From assembly GCF_036192275.1 (NCBI RefSeq), contig NZ_CP108088.1, forward strand, positions 7,922,001-7,986,000: a stretch of 64,000 nucleotides of DNA. Reading direction: 5' to 3'. Under the pieces are notes generated by a model. The model was not told the DNA's origin and did not search any database. It saw only the letters and a list, made by a program, of their open reading frames with translations. Within the stretch, counting starts at the first letter, position 1. Each line of letters opens with the position of its first letter. Position numbers and translations under genes: made by a program. Source of the DNA: Streptomyces sp. NBC_00250 (lineage in GTDB: Bacteria; Actinomycetota; Actinomycetes; Streptomycetales; Streptomycetaceae). This document shows, piece after piece, positions 59,798 through 64,000 of the stretch.

Positions 59798-61179
59798 TCA
59801 CCGACCTGTCCACCCTCGTCTCCCGCAACCCGGCCGACCCGACCGACGTGCTCGTCAGCCTCCCGGCCCCCGGCGCCTTCGCGGCCGCCGACGCCGTCGA
59901 GCGGGCCCGCGCCGCCCAGCCCGGCTGGCTGCGCGCCGGAGCAGCCGCCCGCTCGGCCGCGCTCGGCGCCGTCGCCGCCGGCCTGGAGGCCGCGGCCGAC
60001 GAACTCGCCGCCCTCGCCGTACGCGAGGTCGGCAAGCCCCTCACCGAGGCCAGGGCCGAGATCGCGCGCACCGTCGCGATCTGGCGCTACTACGCCCAGG
60101 CGCCCTTCGAGCCCACCGGCACCGTCCACGAGACCGCGGCAGGACCCGGACTGCTCCTCAACCGGCGCCGCCCCCACGGCGTGGCCGGGCTCGTCACTCC
60201 CTGGAACTTCCCGTTCGCCATCCCCAGCTGGAAAGCCGCCCCGGCACTCGCGGTGGGCAACACGGTCGTCCTCAAACCTGCCCCCGAAGCCACCGCGTGC
60301 GCCCAGCGACTCGCCGAGATCGTCCGACAGGCCCTGCCCGAGCACGTGTTCGCCGTCCTGCCGGGCGGCCCCACCGAGGGCAACGCCCTCGTCTCCGCCG
60401 CCGACGTCGTCTCCTTCACCGGCTCCACCCCCGTGGGCCGGGCCGTCGTCCGCGCGGCGACCGCGCGGGGCGTACCCGCGCAGGCCGAGATGGGCGGCCT
60501 GAACGCGGCGATCGTCCTGCCCGACGCGGACATCGGGCGGGCCGCGGCCCACATCGCGGCCGCCGTCGCCGGGTTCGCGGGCCAGAAGTGCACCGCCACC
60601 AGCCGGATCGTCGCGGTCGGAGCCGCCCTCGACCCCCTGCGCGAAGCCCTCTCCGAGGCGTTCCGGGCCGTCCGGGTCGGAGACCCCGCCGATCCGGAGA
60701 CGGTGTGCGGGCCGCTCGTCCAGGAGAGCGCGCGCGAGCGGGTCGTCGAGGCCTGGCAGGGGCTCCCCGTCCTCGCCGGCGCCACCGCACCGACGACACC
60801 CGGCTGGTACGCGGCCCCGACCCTGGTCGAGAAGGTCCCGCCGGGGCACCGACTGCTCAACGAGGAGGTCTTCGGACCCATCGCCGCCCTGCTCCCCGCC
60901 GACGACCTCGCCCACGCGGTACGGATCACCAACTCGGTGCCGTACGGCCTCGTCACCTCGGTCCACACGGCCGACCTCGACACCGCCCTGTACGGACTCG
61001 ACCTCCTCGACACCGGCATGATCCGGATCAACGCCCCGTCCACCGGCGTCGACTTCCACCTGCCGTTCGGCGGGGCCAAGCAGTCCGGTCACGGCCCGCG
61101 CGAGCAGGGCAGGGCGGCTCTCGAGTTCTACACGTCCTCCCGGACGTACACCCTGGCACCCGCGGGCGCAGCGACGTGA
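59794..61179 (+). CDS. Aldehyde dehydrogenase, likely 2-oxoglutarate semialdehyde dehydrogenase
   Basis: This 461-residue NAD(P)-dependent aldehyde dehydrogenase has Asn138 in TPWNFPFAIPSWK, Lys161 in VVLKPAP, SFTGSTPVG, Glu232 in EMGGLNAAIV and nucleophile Cys266 in GQKCTATSR. In context it should oxidise 2-oxoglutarate semialdehyde to 2-oxoglutarate, the last step of hydroxyproline breakdown. The GTG start overlaps the epimerase stop (GTGA). A frame open to 58612 is antisense-like noise over the epimerase gene. The GntR gene begins 47 nt later. Confidence 0.92.
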   Translation: MITDLSTLVSRNPADPTDVLVSLPAPGAFAAADAVERARAAQPGWLRAGAAARSAALGAVAAGLEAAADELAALAVREVGKPLTEARAEIARTVAIWRYYAQAPFEPTGTVHETAAGPGLLLNRRRPHGVAGLVTPWNFPFAIPSWKAAPALAVGNTVVLKPAPEATACAQRLAEIVRQALPEHVFAVLPGGPTEGNALVSAADVVSFTGSTPVGRAVVRAATARGVPAQAEMGGLNAAIVLPDADIGRAAAHIAAAVAGFAGQKCTATSRIVAVGAALDPLREALSEAFRAVRVGDPADPETVCGPLVQESARERVVEAWQGLPVLAGATAPTTPGWYAAPTLVEKVPPGHRLLNEEVFGPIAALLPADDLAHAVRITNSVPYGLVTSVHTADLDTALYGLDLLDTGMIRINAPSTGVDFHLPFGGAKQSGHGPREQGRAALEFYTSSRTYTLAPAGAAT

Positions 61180-61226
61180 CATCGTACGGTGGTGACCGAG
61201 AACGAACCGAAGGGATCACCACCGCC

Positions 61227-61907
61227 ATGGGGCACCTGACCCACCGCGACCTGAACGCTTCCCGCGAGCGGCTGCGCGACCAGGTCGCCCATGCCCTGCG
61301 CGCCGCCCTGATCTCCGGCGAGCTGCGGCCCGGCGTGGTGTACTCGGCCCCCACTCTGGCCGAGGACTTCGGGATCTCCGCCACCCCCGTACGCGAGGCG
61401 ATGCTCGACCTGGCTCGCGAAGGGCTGGTCGAGCCCGTCCGCAACAAGGGGTTCCGGGTCACCGAGGTCGACGAACGCGACCTCGACCAGTACACCGAGA
61501 TCCGCGCGCTCATCGAGATCCCGACGGTCGGCCGCGTCACCCGGTCCGCCACTCGCGAGGACCTGGAGGCGCTGCGGCCGGTGGCCGTGGAGATCGTGCG
61601 CGCCGCCCGCGAGCACGACCTCATCGGCTACCTGGAGGCCGACCGGCTCTTCCACCTCACCCTGCTCGGCCTCGCGGGCAACGAACGCCTCGTCGAGACC
61701 GTCGGCGATCTGCGCAAGCGGTCGCGCCTGTACGGGCTCACCGCCCTGGACGAGAGCGGCGACCTCATTCCGTCGGCCGAGGAGCACCTGGAGCTCCTCG
61801 ACCTGATGCTCGCCGGGGACGCCGAGGGCGCGGAGGCGTGCATGACCCGACACCTGGGGCACGTCCGTTCCCTCTGGGCCAAGAGCGAGGGACCGGCCGA
61901 AGGCTAG
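61227..61907 (+). CDS. GntR-family regulator (FCD domain)
   Basis: This 226-residue FadR-subfamily regulator has an N-terminal winged helix (HALRAALISGELRPGVVYSA, LAEDFGISATPVREAMLDLAREGLV) and an FCD effector domain with the metal-binding His pattern (DRLFHLTLLGLAGN, EHLELLDLMLAGD, CMTRHLGH). It is the last gene of the dehydrogenase operon and is the obvious candidate to bind the CAGTNNNATTTCACATTNC sites upstream of the collagenase, dppA and dehydrogenase genes. The effector is probably hydroxyproline or a pathway intermediate, which is inferred. Confidence 0.9.
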   Translation: MGHLTHRDLNASRERLRDQVAHALRAALISGELRPGVVYSAPTLAEDFGISATPVREAMLDLAREGLVEPVRNKGFRVTEVDERDLDQYTEIRALIEIPTVGRVTRSATREDLEALRPVAVEIVRAAREHDLIGYLEADRLFHLTLLGLAGNERLVETVGDLRKRSRLYGLTALDESGDLIPSAEEHLELLDLMLAGDAEGAEACMTRHLGHVRSLWAKSEGPAEG

Positions 61908-61934
61908 GCCGTGCCCGTGGGAATCATGGCGGGA

Positions 61935-61969
61935 CAGCACACCGGCGCGGCTACCGCGCCGGTGTGCTG
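61935..61969. terminator. 16-bp bidirectional terminator
   Basis: CAGCACACCGGCGCGG (61935-61950) pairs perfectly with 61954-61969 around CTA. Those three loop bases are the stop codon of the convergent lacI-type gene, so the hairpin serves both that gene and the gntR operon. Confidence 0.85.
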
Positions 61970-62979
61970 CCGCGTACGACCGGTTCCGCCGGGAGCAGCA
62001 GCCCACTCGTAGGAGTGGCCTCGGGGTCCTCGACGGCGGTGATCAGCCGGGTGACGAGGGCGTGGGCGATGGCGGACAGGGGCAGCCGCACGCTGGTGAG
62101 GGCGGGCTGGATCAGTGTGCAGTGCGGCAGGTCGTTGAAGCCGGCGACGGCGACGTCGACTCCGACGGTGAGGCTGGCCGCACGGACGGCGTGGTAGGCG
62201 GCGAGGGCGAGCCAGTCGTTCGCGCACACCAGGGCGGTCGGGCGGTCGGGGCCGACGAGCAGGCGCTGCAGGGCCTGGGAGAGCGCGGCCGGATCGTCGT
62301 CGGGCACACCGACCTCGAAGGCGCCGTCGGGTGCCGCGGCCGCGGCCTGCTGCAGGCCGGCCCGCCGGTCGGCGAGCCAGGGCAGCGAGGCCGCGGAGTT
62401 CACGTAACAGATCCTGCGGTGGCCCTGCTCGAGCAGGAGGCCGACCAGGGCTGCCGTGGCGGCCGCGGAGTCGATGTCCACCCAGTTCTGCGGGCGGCCG
62501 GGGGCCGTGCGGCCGAAGGCGGCGAACGGGAAGCCGGCCTCGGCGAGCACGTCGACGCGGGGGTCGTCGTGCACCACGTCCGAGAGGACGAACCCGTCGA
62601 CCTGCCGTGCCGCGATCAGCCCGTTGAAGGACTTGGCGACCGCCGCGATGCCCTGCTGGGGGTCGCAGCGGAACAGCAGGATGCGGTGGCCGACGGCGTC
62701 GGCGGCGCTCACCAGCGCCTGGAGGAAGCCGCCCATCAGGGGATTGGGGTCGGCGGGGTTGTCGACGGGGGCGGGATAGCCGATGACCTTGCGGGTGCCG
62801 GTGCGCAGACTGCGGGCGGACTGATCGGGCTGGTAGCCGAGTTCGTCGATGGCGGCGGTGACCCGGGCGAGGGTGGTGGCGCGCAGCCGGTGGGGGGCGT
62901 TGAGGGCGTTCGAGACGGTCTGGCGGGAGACTCCCGCGGCGCGTGCGACGTCCTCGATGGTCACCTGTCGAGCGGTCAT
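61951..62979 (-). CDS. LacI-family transcriptional regulator
   Basis: This 342-residue repressor has the LacI HTH and hinge (TIEDVARAAGVSRQTVSNALNAPHRL) and a periplasmic-binding-like sugar domain (KVIGYPAPVDNPADPNPLMGGF, GFVLSDVVHDDPRV, DWLALAAYHAVRA). It lies 68 nt downstream of the glycosidase gene on the same strand and probably controls it in response to a sugar. Its terminator overlaps the stop codon. Confidence 0.93.
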   Translation of the reverse strand: MTARQVTIEDVARAAGVSRQTVSNALNAPHRLRATTLARVTAAIDELGYQPDQSARSLRTGTRKVIGYPAPVDNPADPNPLMGGFLQALVSAADAVGHRILLFRCDPQQGIAAVAKSFNGLIAARQVDGFVLSDVVHDDPRVDVLAEAGFPFAAFGRTAPGRPQNWVDIDSAAATAALVGLLLEQGHRRICYVNSAASLPWLADRRAGLQQAAAAAPDGAFEVGVPDDDPAALSQALQRLLVGPDRPTALVCANDWLALAAYHAVRAASLTVGVDVAVAGFNDLPHCTLIQPALTSVRLPLSAIAHALVTRLITAVEDPEATPTSGLLLPAEPVVRGSTPAR

Positions 62980-63004
62980 CGTTCCTCTGGGGGCGGTGGT
63001 CGGA

Positions 63005-63039
63005 GGGGCTGGGGACGGCGGACGGCCGTCCCCGGCCCC
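63005..63039 (-). terminator. Terminator hairpin between glycosidase and lacI-type genes
   Basis: Arms 63005-63019 (GGGGCTGGGGACGGC) and 63025-63039 form a 15-bp stem with one G-U pair and a 5-nt loop. It lies 8 nt beyond the glycosidase stop and 25 nt before the lacI-type start on the minus strand. Confidence 0.75.
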
Positions 63040-63047
63040 TTCGTCGT

Positions 63048-64000
63048 TCAGTGCTCTCGGGTCAGGGTGAGCAGGCCGCCGGTCGGCACCGTCACCGGGT
63101 TCACCCCGGGGACGAGGTCGAGCACGGTCTCGGACAGGATCTCACCACCGCAGTCCTGTACGAGGGCGAGGGCCCGTTCCTGCCGGGTGGCCACGAGCAG
63201 CACCACGGGGTCGCGGTCCGCGTTGGCAACGAGCAGGGTCCCCGGGCCGTCCGTGCCGTCCCGGTCCGGGAGGGCGACGGGGAGCGGCGCGTAACGGGCG
63301 ACCACGGTGGTGCTGCCGTCGTCGGCGCGTACCTGGGGGTACCCGAGGTCCGGGCGGGCAGGTTCCAGATCGCCGAACTGGAGGACATCGGCGTGGCGGC
63401 GGAAGACGCCGAGCCAGAAGCGCAGGGCGGCGGACTGGCCGGGGGTCTGCGCGGCGAGGTCGACGGAGATCTGCGGCACCGAGAACAGCGCGTTGATCAG
63501 GTGGACGGCCACGGACTCGGGTGTCTCGGCGGAGTTCCACATGATCATGTCGGCGTGCACGGCGAGCGGTCCCGCGGTGAGCCGGCAGTCGACGATGCGC
63601 TGGCGGTTCTCGGCGGGGCTGAGCGGGCAGTCGGTGGCGCGGACCATGGTGGCGTACGGCCAGAGCCCGGGGCCGACGTACGGCTGACGATGCTCGACGA
63701 TCACGTCGGGCCGGGTGCGGCGCAGCCGGGCGTCGAGGTCGGAGAGCAGTCGGCGCACGCCTTCGTGGACGGTGTCGTGGTCCGCGCCGGCGGGCGCGGG
63801 CGGCGGGTCGGCGACGGCGAAGAGGTCGATGAAGTCGAGCTTCACGCCGTCCATGTCCCACTCCTCGACGGCGCGCGCGATCTTCTCGATCAGGTGGCCG
63901 CGGACCTCGGGGTGGCGGGGGTCGAGCACGGCCGCGTCCAGCTGCGGCATCTCGCGCAGGATCACGCCCTTGAAGCGATCCCAGGCGTCGTTGTGCCGGC
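63048..64000 (-). CDS. Glycoside hydrolase (GH36/clan D-like), partial
   Basis: This is the C-terminal 317 residues of a protein that continues beyond the right edge; the frame is open to position 64000 (reading DAWDRFKGVILREMP upstream of the first internal GTG). A TIM-barrel strand WDMDGVKLDFIDLF carries the likely nucleophile Asp of alpha-galactosidase-type clan D enzymes. ATMVRATDCP holds a candidate acid/base Asp. The C-terminal region is a beta-sandwich (TTVVARYAPLPVAL, GTLLVANADRDPVVL). The substrate is probably an alpha-galactoside or related sugar. It is followed by a LacI regulator that would sense the product. Confidence 0.78.
   Translation of the reverse strand, partial: RHNDAWDRFKGVILREMPQLDAAVLDPRHPEVRGHLIEKIARAVEEWDMDGVKLDFIDLFAVADPPPAPAGADHDTVHEGVRRLLSDLDARLRRTRPDVIVEHRQPYVGPGLWPYATMVRATDCPLSPAENRQRIVDCRLTAGPLAVHADMIMWNSAETPESVAVHLINALFSVPQISVDLAAQTPGQSAALRFWLGVFRRHADVLQFGDLEPARPDLGYPQVRADDGSTTVVARYAPLPVALPDRDGTDGPGTLLVANADRDPVVLLVATRQERALALVQDCGGEILSETVLDLVPGVNPVTVPTGGLLTLTREH

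Overview
The window is high-GC actinobacterial DNA, almost certainly from a Streptomyces chromosome. Evidence is the roughly 70% GC, strong third-position GC bias, frequent GTG and TTG starts, Tat and lipoprotein signals on secreted enzymes, and a class IV lanthipeptide locus whose precursor looks almost identical to the venezuelin precursor of Streptomyces venezuelae as I remember it. I see no rRNA, tRNA, CRISPR array, transposase or phage gene.

Layout. 1-4136 (minus): class IV lanthipeptide locus with synthetase VenL, a 51-residue precursor VenA, and the exporter ATPase VenT, which runs off the left edge. 4471-6119: two divergent SDR proteins, one without the usual catalytic Tyr. 6178-9433 (minus): a Tat-exported sulfatase with a Cys-containing leader peptide upstream, and an NCS1 nucleobase permease. 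9784-13976: a hypothetical protein, a membrane PP2C phosphatase, a penicillin-binding-type serine hydrolase, and a divergent TetR regulator with two abutting palindromic operators. 14144-19132: a branched-chain amino-acid-type ABC importer in which LivH, LivM and LivF are one polypeptide, behind three copies of a short operator motif. 19366-26924: a methyltransferase, secreted PQQ sugar dehydrogenase, lamin-tail protein, nucleoside phosphorylase PpnP, second serine hydrolase, DHFR-like reductase and another methyltransferase.

27364-36131 is the least conventional part. It holds a hypothetical gene beside a minisatellite, two translationally coupled AlkB-fold 2OG-Fe(II) dioxygenases in lower-GC DNA, a carboxymuconolactone-decarboxylase-fold protein that has lost CxxC/His, and a three-gene operon led by a membrane-anchored CHAT (caspase-like) protease of 1165 residues. 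36245-44049 encodes secreted functions: a ricin-type lectin, a 1294-residue propeller/transglycosylase-like/SGNH protein, an ABM membrane protein, a second sulfatase with its own leader peptide, and a lipoprotein.

44291-61907 reads as one collagen-use island: an M9 collagenase, two proline-racemase-family enzymes, a Delta1-pyrroline-2-carboxylate reductase-like protein, a full DppACBDF peptide importer, a three-part D-hydroxyproline dehydrogenase, a DHDPS-family deaminase, an aldehyde dehydrogenase and a GntR regulator. Together these could take collagen to peptides, then 4-hydroxyproline, then 2-oxoglutarate. A promoter/operator of 31 bp, identical at 30 positions, precedes both the collagenase and dppA genes, and a diverged copy precedes the dehydrogenase operon; this ties the extracellular protease to uptake and catabolism. 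The right edge holds a LacI regulator and a GH36-like glycosidase cut by the window end.
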